A DNA stretch of 64,000 nt from Antedon mediterranea. Taxonomy: Eukaryota > Echinodermata > Crinoidea > Comatulida > Antedonidae. Positions 45,239-57,400 of this stretch are shown one piece after another (the first letter of the stretch is position 1; each line of letters starts with the position of its first letter). The notes below the pieces were generated by a model, which saw nothing but the letters and a program-made list of their open reading frames with translations, ran no database searches and was not told the DNA's origin. The translations under genes were made by a program, and so were the position numbers. The DNA lies in NCBI RefSeq assembly GCF_964355755.1, contig NC_092673.1, positions 31,871,001 to 31,935,000 on the forward strand. The letters are read 5' to 3'.

Positions 45239-47947
45239 GCGATTTTTTTTTTCGTACATAAGTTGGGGACCCCATCATGAAACGTCACAAAATAAACATG
45301 AATAATTCATCAGTTAAATTTTCTTGTTCCGTGTGCACCCAAGCGTATAGCAACAAGAAGCGATTACACAAGTGCGGTGCGATTCTAGGCCTATCTCCGC
45401 TGTGGTTGCCGCGTGCGATTTCATAATAGAATAGCGGAGTTTTGTGTGGATTGTCGAAATAATCAGCCTTTAGTTTATGGTGTTTTTAATATAGTTTATT
45501 ACTAAAGAATTACGTGTTAAAATTATAGTTTCTATTGATACTATTAGGCCTAATTACTAGTCTCTAATCTAAACCCCTGTATATTCTAGTAGTAGCTGTG
45601 TGGGTGTGTGTGACTTGTGTCTTTGGGCTATGTCCAATTACTACTTAGTTTAATGTTTTGCCTAGCTGTCGATTAGCCTCGACACATTTTGCATAGTGGA
45701 CGTGTGTGTGAAGAAGAGTGCGCGAAGGCAATCACGTGAATTGACCTAGAATCCTAGGCCTATTATTGTAGAAAGAATCATATCGCAGTTGTTGTTCCGT
45801 GTGCACCCAAGCGTTCTTCGACATAGCCCAAAGAAAGCTTAGACCCACAAGAATAAAGAATGTGTATAATTTGTGTACTGTATTTTTTTAATTCTGCTAT
45901 CAATTATCAAACAATATGCAATGTACTCAAAGGAACTTTAAAAATGCGCGTATATGAACACATGAGATGGGAAGATTTGACCCACGAGAATAAAAAATGT
46001 ATTTTTGTGTAATGTTTATTGTTTAATTTTGCTGACTTATTACTCGGATTGTGTCATACCAAAGATAGTGTAACTATCTTTGGTCATACCTAAAGGCTGA
46101 TTTCCTGTCGACGTAAGAACATCACTTTTGTTGCGACTACGTCGATTTGTCGTAAGAAATGCGGATTTTACAGGAAACCGATTACGATCGAAAATTTACA
46201 AAATCGACGCAACGTAAGAAAAATGGTAACGACAAACGATTTTACAGGAAACCGATGACCTAACAATTGTTGCGTTACGACGTTTTCTTCCGATTTTACA
46301 GGAAACCGGGATTTTTGATCTTACGCTTGAATGAACGCCATTGCGTCACGTTTCTTACGTCTCTTACGAAAGTTGACTTGAAGTCAACTTTCGCAAGAGA
46401 CGTAAGCGCAATCGTAACAAGCAACCAATGAGCGACAAGAGTTATGACGTAATGTGTATGTCCTTATAGTGAAATAAAGCCGGACAATAACATTTGTATG
46501 TATTTACTACTATAATTTTAGCCCACTTTACGATGTTGTACATACTTTACAAATGCACAGTAGTTTCAATATAGGCCTAATAATGTTCTAATCAGGGAGT
46601 TTACAACTCGTATCAAAATCTAATACTCTTATTTATGGACGTGCAATAAACAATCAGCATCGGTAGAAACGTCACGAAAATGAACATTTGCAACAAGATA
46701 AGATATAGAAAGCCCCTTTGTAAGCAATATAATATTATTATGTAACTTTAAAAAAAAATTGTTTGCTTGATTTTGTATAATTTATATTGTTTTGTTAAAT
46801 TTATTCTTATTATAGGCCTGTAAATAATGGATATCTTACTGCGGTAGTACTATCTCATGCTCGATTAGAGTATGCCTGGGCCCATAGGCCAAGGCCTAGC
46901 CTAGGGCCTAGGTAGGTCTAATAATAATAGGAATCCCGAAATGATTTGCCTTTTTTTAATTTTGAAAACTATTTAAGGCTAGGCCTAAAGGGCCAGTATA
47001 ATTCATTCATATTTTGATTCATACAATAATACATAGGCCTACTAGCCTAGGCTCCTTATAGGCTAGTTTGATTAGATTTTGGTCAAATCAATTCCTATTA
47101 GTACAGTATTAATTAAGTATTATTACTAATACTAGGGCCTAGCCTATCTACTAAAAATAATATGTTGGTGTGCTGCACTGACACTGATGCTGAGTTGCAC
47201 TGACACTGATGCTGAGTAGCTACAGGTACAATAACATCATTCAACATTTCGCGCGAAAAATGATAAAACCCGCTCTAAAAAGAAACACCAATCAGAGATG
47301 TTGTTTCAAATACGTCATAAATCTGACCGACGTAAGAAAAAAATTTCAACTTTCGTAACAACACTAAAATCGACGTAAGCATACGACGTGTGTTTCACAG
47401 CTAAAATTTCAACTTTCGGGAGCAGCATAACTACAGATGTTTTTCTGCGGCCCGACACGATCTTGACTAACGTCAACGACGTCAATTTTTTCTCAACTTT
47501 CGTAAGAGACGTAAGAAACGTATGAAACGCAAGAATCGTTGCAAAATTCGACTTCTTACGTCGACAGGAAACCAGCCTTAACACACACACACGTCACACA
47601 CATCCACACAGCTACTACTAGAATAGACATGGGTTTAGAGACTAATAATTAGGCCTATAGTATTAATAGAAACTATAATTTTAACACGTAATTCTTTAGT
47701 AATAAATTTTATTAAAAACACCATAAACTAAAGGCCGATTATTTCGACAATCCACACAAAACGCCGCTATTCTTCAACAGCGGAGATAGGCCTAGAATCG
47801 TACCGCACTTGTGTACGTGTAATCACTTCTTGTTGCTATACGCTTGGGTGCACACGGAACAAGAAAATTTAACTGATGAATTATTCATGTTTTTTTTGTG
47901 ACGTTTCATGAGGGGGTCCCCAACTTATGTACGAAAAAAAAAATCGC
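45239..47947. mobile_element. Mutator-type element, 2.7 kb, ~370-bp TIRs, 9-bp TSD
   Basis: TGGCCGGAC at 45230-45238 and 47948-47956 flanks it. The tips are GCGATTTTTT..CGTACATAAGTTGGGGACCC and the arms match inward for ~370 bp (for example CCGTGTGCACCCAAGCGTAT and its complement). The same tips and TSD length occur at 36619-36954. No transposase frame. A Harbinger-type element is nested within. Confidence 0.92.
46094..47578. mobile_element. Harbinger-type element nested in the Mutator-type element, TAA TSD
   Basis: TAA at 46091-46093 and 47579-47581. The ends AGGCTGATTTCCTGTCGACG..AAGAA and AGGCTGGTTTCCTGTCGACG..AAGAA differ at one base over 26. Subterminal repeats (AGTTGACTTGAAGTCAACTT, CGTAAGAGACGTAAG) recur inside. 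No coding sequence was found. Confidence 0.88.
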
Positions 47948-47956
47948 TGGCCGGAC

Positions 47957-48400
47957 TGCAAGTAAAATACGATACATATATGATGACGTAGTAAATATCT
48001 ACACATGCGTAGAAGATCTCCTGGATTGGAGTAGGGAGATTTAGATCCTTCCACGTGGTTACACCTCCATGTTGGATTTATAATTATTATTGTAGTATTG
48101 GAGGTATATTCAGAGCGTCATTACAGTATTATAAAATTTAACTTTTTTTAAATTTTCAATTGGATCCATACAATAAGAAGAAGTGAGATTTTTTACTGTA
48201 TGAAAGTTAGTGTGGATGTATATCTACTAAGTACTCTATAATTAGGCCTACAAATACAATAAGGCGAAGCTAGCTACTACTAGTCTAGGCCTAGCCTAGG
48301 CCTAATCGTAGTGACCACCAGGCCGCGACACCAGGCCTGCCTAACTAACCTACTATAGTACTAGAGTGACAGTAGTGGTAGATCAGAGTTTAGCAGGAGG
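47957..48400. other. Spacer with AGGCCTA words
   Basis: Mixed spacer; a short phrase (GGAGGTATATTCAGAGCGTC) at 48103 recurs inverted at about 60624. No gene. Confidence 0.4.
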
Positions 48401-50790
48401 TTGGTTTCAGTTTCAGTTTTTATTTTCCAATAAAACAAGTAAGTGTCATGAATATATAGCAAAAATGGAAGGATGACCAAAAAAGAGCAAAGCTCGTACA
48501 GTATTTGGCCACCTTAACAAAATAATTAAGACATGATACTACAAACATAATTGAAGCACAGGACGAGACAATACTAGCTAAACATGTTGGCATATGAACT
48601 CAAAGATAGTGCGATAAAATCAAAAAAGCAAAAGAACAATGTACATGTAAACATATTTGTAACACTCATTGATAAGTTAAGAGCAAATTATTTTTATACA
48701 ACTTTTTAAATACTTTGACAGATGATGAATTACGAATAGAAGCATCAATAGTGACAATACTGTTCCATAAAATTGGACCATGTCCTCTGATAGTGTTTCT
48801 ACCCATATCGGTAACAAAATTATAAGGACGATAAGTATTAAAGGACCTGATGCCATAATTATGAACTGAGTTTACTTTAACAAAATAATTAGAAAAGTTA
48901 GCTGGTAATAAATTATTCTTAAATTTGTACATGAAAACACCTTTTGATATCTTATGAATATCATACACAGTTAAGTTGTTAAGACTAGGGATAACGATGC
49001 AAAATTAAAAGTTGTTATTTTTCAACCAATTTAAACATTAGTATTTTGTTTCAATATTCCAATGAAAAGAAAGAATTACGAAAATCTGACTTGTAGTTTT
49101 CGAAATATAAGGTCTAAAACATCTCCGAAAATGATCGTTTTTGGCCACGAACGTTTTAAACAAATTGCGCCCTCAGTCGACAATTGTATGAACCACACCG
49201 TTTTTCGCGAAAATAATTACAAATAATTACGTTTTATAGTAATTTATTTTATATATCAACATTGGAAATATCAATAAAATATGTTATTAAATGTTTACAA
49301 AATATATAAAATTGTTATTTAACGGAATTCGTACAAAATCATTGCTCTAAATTTGTGTAGTAACATCAGTACAGATAGACCATGTGACTTCGCGGTACAC
49401 GCGAGAGAAAACATTCCGCTGTGGGTGATTCGCGTCCACCAATCAAATAGCCAGGATTCAAAATCATTCAACCGTGAGCTCTGCCGATCGCGGGAAATCT
49501 CAGCTTTGATTGGCTTACGATGACATCATATCACAAAATGGTGGTTTTGTAGTTGAGCCTCACGTAATTTTCACAATTTTATTTAAAAAATGAAATAAAT
49601 GGACCTGCTTTATGGTATGTGTGATTTTTCTCTAAAAGATTTAAATAATAAAGGCTTCATATACATGGCATGTAGAACTATATTATCTTGGCGTAGGAAG
49701 ACAAACAAATCCCAGGTCATGAGAGGCTCAACTACAAAAACAAGGTTGAATAGGGTTAGGTCACTGGACCGTTCGAAGGTTTTTGAGTAAACAATCTACC
49801 GCGTATGGTCGTACGCGCTAGACAGTACGATATTTTAACCACACTTTTTACATGTTTGGTTGAATGTAATGACGATAAAAAATAGTTGATCTTATGGAAT
49901 GATATGTAAATAAATAAATACTCAAAAGAATTATGTTTACAGTTCAATTATTTTCAGAATAATATTACATAAAAATGTGTTTACCAATGGACAAATAATC
50001 GCGTCAATGACATAGCGCGCATGGTAACGTACGCGGAGTTGAATCGTGGCAATAACAATGGAGTCAACTCTCGGTAACCCTATTAAGACTAGCAAATAAT
50101 GGTGGTTGAATGCTCAAGGAATTGAGAATTTGTGCATAAACGCATTATGCGCTTTTGTTTGCGATAAACAGTTTCAAGGCGACAGTTATTGTGGTCAGCC
50201 CAAATCAAGCTGCAGTATTGAATATGAGGAAGGACTAGAGTCTTGTATAAGGATGATAGAATTACATTGACATGTAAAATTGGTTTTAGCCTAAAAAGAA
50301 TACCAGAATATTTTGAAACTAAGTTTGTAATATGGATTGTATGTTGATTCCAGGTTAAGCATTCGTCCATTATTACACCAAGAAATTTACAACTAGTTAC
50401 ACGAGAGATGTTATTATTATCAATGAAAATGTTAAGGTCATTGTAAACACGGTTACTATATCTGTTCTTAAAAATCATATAATTAGTTTTATTAGCATTA
50501 AGCGATAACTTATTTGCTTTAAACCAACTCGAGATAGTCGAGAGATCGGAATTAACATTATCAACTAGACGGTTTAGAACATTATCTGAAATTATCTGCA
50601 TATAAAATAAGATTGGAATGTTTACAGATGTTGCTAAATCATTAATGTAAATAATAAAGAATAGCGGGCCTAAAATTGAGCCCTGTGGAACACCACAACA
50701 AATGTTTAAAGAAGAAGAACTATGATAATTAAAAGAGATATATTGCTTTCTATCCGTCAGGTAACTTCTGAACCAATCAATCAATCAATC
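48400..50790 (-). pseudogene. LINE E (CR1-like) reverse transcriptase, interrupted and mutated
   Basis: 5'-truncated at about 50790. It starts WFRSYLTDRKQYISF, then CCGVPQGSILGPLFFIIYIND (motif B). At motif C the sequence reads YADN followed by a frame break, so the second catalytic aspartate is lost. The rest is open: SSWFKANKLSLNANKT, CKFLGVIMDECLTWNQH, LPHIQYCSLIWAD. At about 50089 a 1.1-kb element interrupts; the C-terminus resumes at 48978 (KGVFMYKFKNNLLPANF, then a GRNTIRGHGPILWNSI tail). The 3' end is near 48405 with a (CTGAAA)n-type tail. Confidence 0.85.
48987..50082. mobile_element. 1.1-kb DNA element with 8-bp TSD inside LINE E
   Basis: TTAAGACT at 48979-48986 and 50083-50090. The tips AGGGATAACGA and TAGGGTTACCGA form a short inverted repeat. 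The LINE E reading resumes on either side, confirming the boundaries. Much of the interior matches the hAT-type element at 33202-36302 (TTGTAGTTTTCGAAATATA near 49096, GAGAGAAAACATTCCGCTG near 49402, ATCCCAGGTCATGAGAGGCT near 49708), yet the tips differ, so it is a mosaic relative or deletion derivative. Confidence 0.85.
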
Positions 50791-52720
50791 AATGGTTGAA
50801 AAGTAAGCCCATCCTAAGTACGCCTAGCCTAGGCCTGAATACATAGCGTTCATACTACTAATCTACGCCTGGTATGGCCCGGTAGGCTTGTATGATTTAA
50901 AATGATATCAAGTGTTTTCGAGTTTTTCTCGAAAACAGAGACCCCAGCAGGGCATCACGTATACAAAACCCAGGAGAGCAAATCGCTCTCCTCAAATTAC
51001 CGAGGAGAGCAATTCGCTGTCCTTGCAAAAATTTTAAATCGCTCTCCTCAAATGTTTATGTAAATATGTAAAAAAATTACAATGTTTGAATTTGACCACA
51101 AAAGTTAAATTCTATTGGTTTTGCTACCAAAAAAAAATTATTAGCGCACACTGCCGCTATAATCTATTACAGTATATTATAATCTATAAATCTTTTATTA
51201 ATAAATACAGGGCTGAAAATTAACCTTTAAACCATAGTGGCCAGCAGGGCCAGTTGAAGTTGAAGGATGGTCGCCCTTATTAAAAATGGCTGGCCCTTAT
51301 TAATTTTGTGTACATTTTTTTTTTGTGCCAAAAGGGAATTTATCCCCACCCCTCCAATTATATCATTTATTACTTTTGATAATTAAATTACTCTCCCCAA
51401 AATTCCTCCCTCCCCCACTCCCCTCCTACACCCACATTCACACACAATATTTTCCGTGGGGATCGTCATTGAAAAAAATCAATCCAATTTTTTGTATGGC
51501 CTGGGTAGGCCTAGATTGGGTTTCAGGAGCCTGCCTGGAGAATCCTGACCAACATGTCTTTAGCCTAGGCCTAGCTTTTCTAGCCTAGCTTGTTGGCCTA
51601 CTACCTGTATTTCATAAATTATACAATTCTAACATGCAATAGCCATTAAAATATTGATAATAAGTTACAAAGTATCATTTTAAAATAATTAAGAAAGATA
51701 TTTAATCGTGTTTACATGTGTCACACATGCACGCACAATTTGGGGAGAGCTACCTTCTAGAAGATGATGACGTCACACGTGTTTTGAGGAGGATTTGAGT
51801 GACCAAAATTGGTTGGAACTTTTGAAGAAATAATTCATCAATGACATAATTAAAGCAACTAAGCTTTTTAAATAATAAACATTATATTTAGGCCTCCTAT
51901 TAATGTTTCCTTTTAAAATTAAATATATTTTATAAACTCGTTCCATAAAAACATGCAGTAAGCATAAAAGGAACAATTATTGGTTGCTGTAAAGGAGGTA
52001 TTTCTATGACACCGTACTGGATGCACTATGAGGCGACGAAGTAAACTCGTCCTTGAATGCAGGCAGGGGAATCCCCTTGTTTGGTACCTAACCTCGCACT
52101 GTGAGATAGAGCGTGATTAATTGCTCTCCTTGAAGGTTGTTGATCGCGCTTGCGATCCTTAAAAACGAGGGACTGCTTGTAGCTTTTCCATCATATCCGG
52201 AGATTACACACGTCACGTGTATACAAAAGTTGTACGTCCGGTCGGCCTCGTGTTTTATTAGTAGACTAGCTAGCTAGCTAGACTCTGTTGTTGTTTACTT
52301 TGCTTCGTCGTCGTCGAGTATCACTCCGCCGCCTTCTCGAGCTTTTATAATTTATAATGATCGATCGCTGCTGTTCGTTCGCGCGCGAGTCGAGAGTAGG
52401 AATAGTCACGATCATCATCAGGCAGGGGTGGCGCCAGTCGAAAACAAAAACAAGTGTTGGCAGCTAACCTCTAATTGTAATATGTCATGGATTATAAAAG
52501 TAACAACAACAGGTATCTTGGCATGCCTAGACCTAGATGTCTAGGCTTGTCATTGTAAGCGTTTCTCACATTGTTAACTTTAAAAATCCACGTGTTTTTA
52601 GGCCTCTTGACAGAAAAATCAACACTGTCAAAAGCTAGGCTCTATTTTGAAAATTAAGGAGCACGATAAATTGCTCTCCTCGAAGCCTGTTGAGGAGCGC
52701 GGTCGCGCAGGCGCTCCTTA
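50791..52720. other. Spacer with CTCTCCTC palindromes, no gene
   Basis: A single hairpin unit (GTTTTCGAGTTTTTCTCGAA) at about 50918-50940 matches the satellite at 55.5-57.2 kb. Around 50970-51050 and 52115-52720 GAGGAGAGC/GCTCTCCTC words recur in both orientations with ATCGCGCTTGCGAT-like hairpins. Open frames here show no family resemblance. Confidence 0.5.
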
Positions 52721-52943
52721 AGGCCGGTGCACACCGAACGCGAAGCCGCGAAGCGTCATGCGTCACGCGTCATTCGACGGATCGCTTTGAAAGTTGAATT
52801 GTCATGCGGCTATTAGTTTTTCTTGTCGGTTCCCACTAAACGCGTCACGATCTGCTGATTCGGCGCGATTGCTAGGGTGCTCCAGGTTGGATCTGCATAC
52901 AATGAATAGTGTAAGTGAAACCAGGGAAGAGTTAAATTAAAAT

Positions 52944-53336
52944 TTAATTTAACTCTTCCCTGGTTAAACCAATCACAGTGTTTGGTTTTGGTGGGAAAAT
53001 GTTATCCTTTTCCAAAGCCTGAAATGTGCATGATTGTGTGTATATTAACAAGCAGTCAAACATCGTATCACAAGGACAGAAGAAGATGTATCCAATATCA
53101 ATACAGTTACAAGAATTAAAGCGTTTATTGTTGATTACACGTACATGTGATCTGCTGAGTATATTTATTAGTGGTGTTACAAATATCTTTTGCAGCGTCA
53201 GCCTACCAATCAACAGAGGTGCAATTATAATTACAGTCACATTGCAACAACATTTTATAACCATATAAAACATTTCATATAAACACGAACTGGGAATCTC
53301 CATGGGTTGACCAACTATAGCATAGGTGTTTAGCAC
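52944..53336 (-). CDS. Unrecognised 130-residue frame inside the Harbinger-type element
   Basis: Open from 53336 to 52944, with two hydrophobic stretches and a cysteine-rich middle (CNCIDIGYIFFCPC). Its end overlaps the palindrome at 52941. No motif of a Harbinger transposase or Myb protein is visible. It could be chance; listed because it is the longest frame in the element. Confidence 0.2.
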   Translation of the reverse strand: MLNTYAIVGQPMEIPSSCLYEMFYMVIKCCCNVTVIIIAPLLIGRLTLQKIFVTPLINILSRSHVRVINNKRFNSCNCIDIGYIFFCPCDTMFDCLLIYTQSCTFQALEKDNIFPPKPNTVIGLTREELN

Positions 53337-54439
53337 CTGTTTGGTCTTTCCGTGCCTCCTTTTATAATTGTTTTGTCTTCTTATGTTTATGGCAGAAATT
53401 GAATAAATAAATAAATAAATAAATAAAATAAACTATAGGCCTATATATTAATGTAAAGTTTTCACATTCATTTTCTAATTATTATTAAATATTATATTAT
53501 TCATGACAAAACATACAGTTTTTTTCTCATTTGATTAAATGTAATAAATATCCCAAACTCATATTTACACTTTATATTATCTTATGACTTTTTTTTCACA
53601 TAAATACACTTATTTAAATAGTGAATCATTGTTTTTAAAGGTATCATTAAATAATTAATCATTACATTGTATATTATCTTATGACTTTTTCACATAAATA
53701 CACTTATTGAAATAGTGAATCATTGTTTTTAAAGGTATCATTAAATATCAACCAGATTTTCTTTTTTACTACTCCTGAATACTTTCGCAAAATAATATCA
53801 AAATAATAAATTTAAAAGGTATCATCCCAAAGAAAAAATGAAAATTGAAGAAATATTATTATTGTTAAAAGTGAATAACTAACCCTAAAGTGTTACTGTA
53901 TAGTTTACTGTATTACACACACAACGAAAATGTTTTAAATTATAATTTTCAGGAAGACAATATATCTTGTCCAAAAAATGACACTAAACTTAAAGAGGTA
54001 TTGTCCCATAGAATCATGAAAAATGAAGATGATTAAAATCAAATTTGAATAGGCCATTTTGTAGTTTTAACAAAGTTAATCACTTACATAGAAAAAAACC
54101 CAACAAAACTTATGTTTTCACTTATAAAATGAAAAAAATTCCATTAGCTGGCAGCCAATTTGACTATTTTTTTTAGTATTGGAGTATAACAAAACATATA
54201 CATATATTTCCATGTGTTCTCTATTGCTAAAAAAAGACATTCAGTTCAGCTTTCCTTCTATAACCACTTAATAAATACTAGTTACAGTCCAACTCCTCCT
54301 TAATCTCTTCCATTTTCTATTAAAAAAAAATGAAACAAGTATTAAAAAATTGCTATAGTAAGGCATATTGCTCAAATCATTTTTTTCTGGCCAATGTATG
54401 TCACCAACTGACATACCTATTTAAAAAAAAGTCTATACA

Positions 54440-54598
54440 AACCTGTATCAGCCTCATAATTGCCAGTCCACGTTTTTGAGGAGCAATTGCTCTTAATTCC
54501 ATGGCAATAATATACTGGCCGCTTAAACTACTAGCTTGGTCATTGGTGGAGTTTGTAACGCTGGTATTGGTAATAGCCTGAAGGATCCCATTTATCAA
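54440..54598 (-). pseudogene. Possible exon remnant inside the Harbinger-type element
   Basis: A frame with SSLSGQYIIAMELRAIAPQK and RGLAIMRLIQ ends at a donor-like CAG|GTTTGT. It is preceded by a long T run and TTTTAG acceptor at about 54615, but a stop lies between acceptor and frame. The wording resembles the helical C-terminal part of transposon-encoded Myb-like proteins; this is weak inference. Confidence 0.25.
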
Positions 54599-55469
54599 TG
54601 TTCATCTAATTGACCTAAAAAAAAAAAAAAAACAGTATTTATGTATTAATATTACTACTACTAGGCCTATCCTAGCCTTACAACACTAAATCAACTAAAT
54701 ATTAGGCCTAGGCCTATAAATATTAATTAATAATAATAAGTAGGCTAGGCCTAGGCCTAGTAGTAGTACTACTGTACTCATATTTAGTAGTAGGCTTAAC
54801 CTAGGCTAGGCCTGGCCTAGCACATAGTAGACTAGTAGGGATTAGTAAGTATTATGTAGGCCTATAAGTACTACTTGGCATGGCCTAGCCTACTAGGGTA
54901 TATGTAGCCTAGGCTAGGTAGGCCTAGCTAGGCCCTAGTATTGCCTAAACCTAGGTAGGCTAGGCCTAGGCTAGAAATAGGCTTGCCAACTCACTTTACA
55001 AATTGATCTCTGACGCGTTTTATGCCTAGTTTTTCTGGCATTCTTCTACACAGATGTTTGTCTGAAATTATTGTCTTCATGCATTAATCCTTATGTTTCT
55101 GTCTGTGTATGACTTACTTCCCTTATCGTAAAGACAAGAAGGGTAAGTATTTCCATAAAGACCTCGCTCGTCGGCCACCATTTTTTTGCCGTCGGTGTCG
55201 TCGATTAGAGATATTCCTGGCTTCTGATTGGTTGACGACCGCGAACCGCGCTCGCGACGCCTCAAAAAGTTGACCAAGGTTCAACTTTTGAAAATTCGCG
55301 TGCGAAGCCTTCGCTGCTGTCGTTTTCAACGCGTTGAAGTTGAAATTCGACTATCGTACACTGTTCGCTTGCATGTTCACACTGGAAGCGTCCGTCGCCT
55401 GCCGCGTGCGTCACTTTTTAACGCGAAATTCGCGGCTTCGCGTTTGGTGTGCACCGGCCTTTATAAATG

Positions 55470-57180
55470 ATGCCCTGAGACCCCCACTAAAACGTCTCAA
55501 TATTAAGTCAATATTACGTTATATAAGGGGGTCTCTGTTTTCGAGTTTTTCTCGAAAACAGAGACCCCCACTAAAACGTCTCAATATTACGTTATATAGG
55601 TGTTCTCTGTTTTTTAGAAAATCTCGAAAACAGAGACCCCCACTAAAACGTCTCATTATATTGGGGGTCTCTTTTTTCGAGATTTCCCGAGACCCCCTAA
55701 TATAATCCCTGTTTATTAAGAGTGTTGCAAATACCCACCAGCGAGCTTGGTCATAAATTATTAAAACCCAACTTTTATCGCAAAAACCGTGAATTTATGT
55801 TTATTTATTTATCAATTTATTATTTTTTTTTAATTCTTTTCTTTTTTAAGGCTCGCCCCAACACAATATATTTGTCTTCATCCTCCAGTCTGCCTCAAAG
55901 TCTGACCTCATATCATTTTGTTATTGCATTGTAAGTTATTATCTTTTATGCTTGTAAATAAATGTTAAAACTAGTGTCAGCTTTTGAAATATTCTCTCGC
56001 TTTTTAGCTTCTAAATAAAAGGCACAGCATGCATTTATACATCTTACTTCTACGACGTCGACCTTTTATTCCAAAATGACAGTCTTTTCACACGCGTTCA
56101 AGAATTCATCAATCTCTTCTTTATCGTTGCAGCATGTTCTTTGATCGGTATATCAGTTACCGTTTATTACTGATTCATTCTGTGATTTTGAGACGTTTTA
56201 GTGGGGACCCCCTATATAACGTAATATTGACGTAATATTGAGACGTTTTAGTGGGGGGTCTCTGTTTTTGAGAAAATCTCGAAAACAGAGACCCCCTATA
56301 TAATGTAATATTGAGACGCTTTAGTGGGGTCTCTGTTTTCGAATTTTTTTCGAAAACAGAGACCCCCTATATAACGTAATATTGACTTAATATTGAGACG
56401 TTTTAGTGGGGGTCTCTGTTTTCGAGTTTTTCTCGAAAACAGAGACCTCCTATATAATGTAATATTGAAACGTTTTAGTGGAGGTCTCTGTTTTCGAGTT
56501 TTTCTCTTAAACAGAGACCCCCTATGTAACGTAATATTGACTTAATATTGAGACGTTTTAGTGGGGTGTCTCTGTTTTCGAGAAAATCTCGAAAACAGAG
56601 ACCCCCTATATAACGTAATATTGACTTAATATTGAGACGTTTTAGTGAGGTCTCTGTTTTCGAGTTTTTCTCGAAAACAGAGACCCCTATATAACGTAAT
56701 ATTGACTTAATATTGAGACGTTTTAGTGGGGGTCTCTGTTTTCGAGTTTTTCTCGAAAACTGAGAAAACGTAATATATTGACTTAATATTGAGACGTTTT
56801 AGTGGGGGTCTCAGTTTTCGAGAAAATCTCAAAAACAGAGACCCCTATATAATGTAATATTGAGACGCTTTAGTGGGGGTCTCTGTTTACGAGAAAATCT
56901 CGAAAACAGAGACCCCCTATATAACGTAATATTGACTTACTATTGAGACGTTTTAGTGGGGTTTAGCTCGCCAGAAACGTGCTGCAAAATTAAGTGACCT
57001 AGCCTTGTGCGATACAGACCACAAGAACCTCATTTGGCAATGTCACTTCATTTGGCGTTACAGGGGTCTCTGTTTTCGAGTTTTTCTCGAAAACAGAGAC
57101 CCCCTATATAATGTAATATTAAAATGTAATATTTAGTGGGGTCTCTGTTTTCGAGAAAAACTCGAAAAGAGATTTGACGT
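55470..57180. repeat. Hairpin satellite in two opposed orientations
   Basis: The unit is ~80-90 bp: GTCTCTGTTTTCGAG, a short loop, CTCGAAAACAGAGACCCCC, then TATATAACGTAATATTGACT, and GAGACGTTTTAGTGGGG. At 55475-55710 the units run as CCCCACTAAAACGTCTC; from about 56190 to 56960 and again 57060-57175 they run in the opposite sense (GAGACGTTTTAGTGGGG). About 490 bp of other sequence (55710-56190) separates the two blocks. Each unit folds into a near-perfect stem of ~17 bp. The array ends ~220 bp upstream of TRMT10C. Confidence 0.93.
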
Positions 57181-57382
57181 AATTTGACGTTTTTTCATAT
57201 CAAAAATGTATATAATTTTAGCACATACTTGATAAAATTTTATATCATAAAATTCTACGGGGGCGATAGCTTAGTGTACCTAGGCTTAGTTTTATTAAGA
57301 AATTGCCCTTTTCATGACTAAACTGTCTGTGAATAATGAAAGTTGGAATTGCCATTGATTGGTTACCATGGTTATTCAATAA

Positions 57383-57394
57383 TTATTTTTGCAG
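57383..57394 (+). other. 3' splice site of a 5'-UTR intron
   Basis: TTATTTTTGCAG directly precedes ATAGAAATG, the TRMT10C start. This implies a noncoding first exon upstream, possibly beyond the hairpin satellite. Confidence 0.65.
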
Positions 57395-57400
57395 ATAGAA

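Larger units (their letters stand above)
52721..55460. mobile_element. Harbinger-type element, 2.74 kb, TTA TSD
   Basis: TTA at 52718-52720 and 55461-55463. The termini AGGCCGGTGCACACCGAACG..GCGAAGC and AGGCCGGTGCACACCAAACG..GCGAAGCC continue as GC-rich inverted repeats with GAAGCGTCATGCG-like words. A perfect ~44-bp palindrome centred near 52941 sits just inside the left arm. The interior has AT-rich tandem phrases (CTTATGACTTTTTTTTCACA twice at 53580-53700), an AAAT microsatellite at 53405-53430 and AGGCCTA words. No DDE transposase is visible. Confidence 0.85.

Noticed and set aside
51325-51588. 87-codon plus-strand frame
   Set aside because: Low-complexity proline/leucine/serine reading with no recognisable domain.
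55123-55705. Overlapping frames with repeated RPPLKRLNI peptide
   Set aside because: They follow from the GC-rich Harbinger terminus and the hairpin satellite, not from a gene.
57389-57400. Upstream TTG start for TRMT10C
   Set aside because: It lies across a clear splice acceptor; the ATG at 57401 is the natural start.
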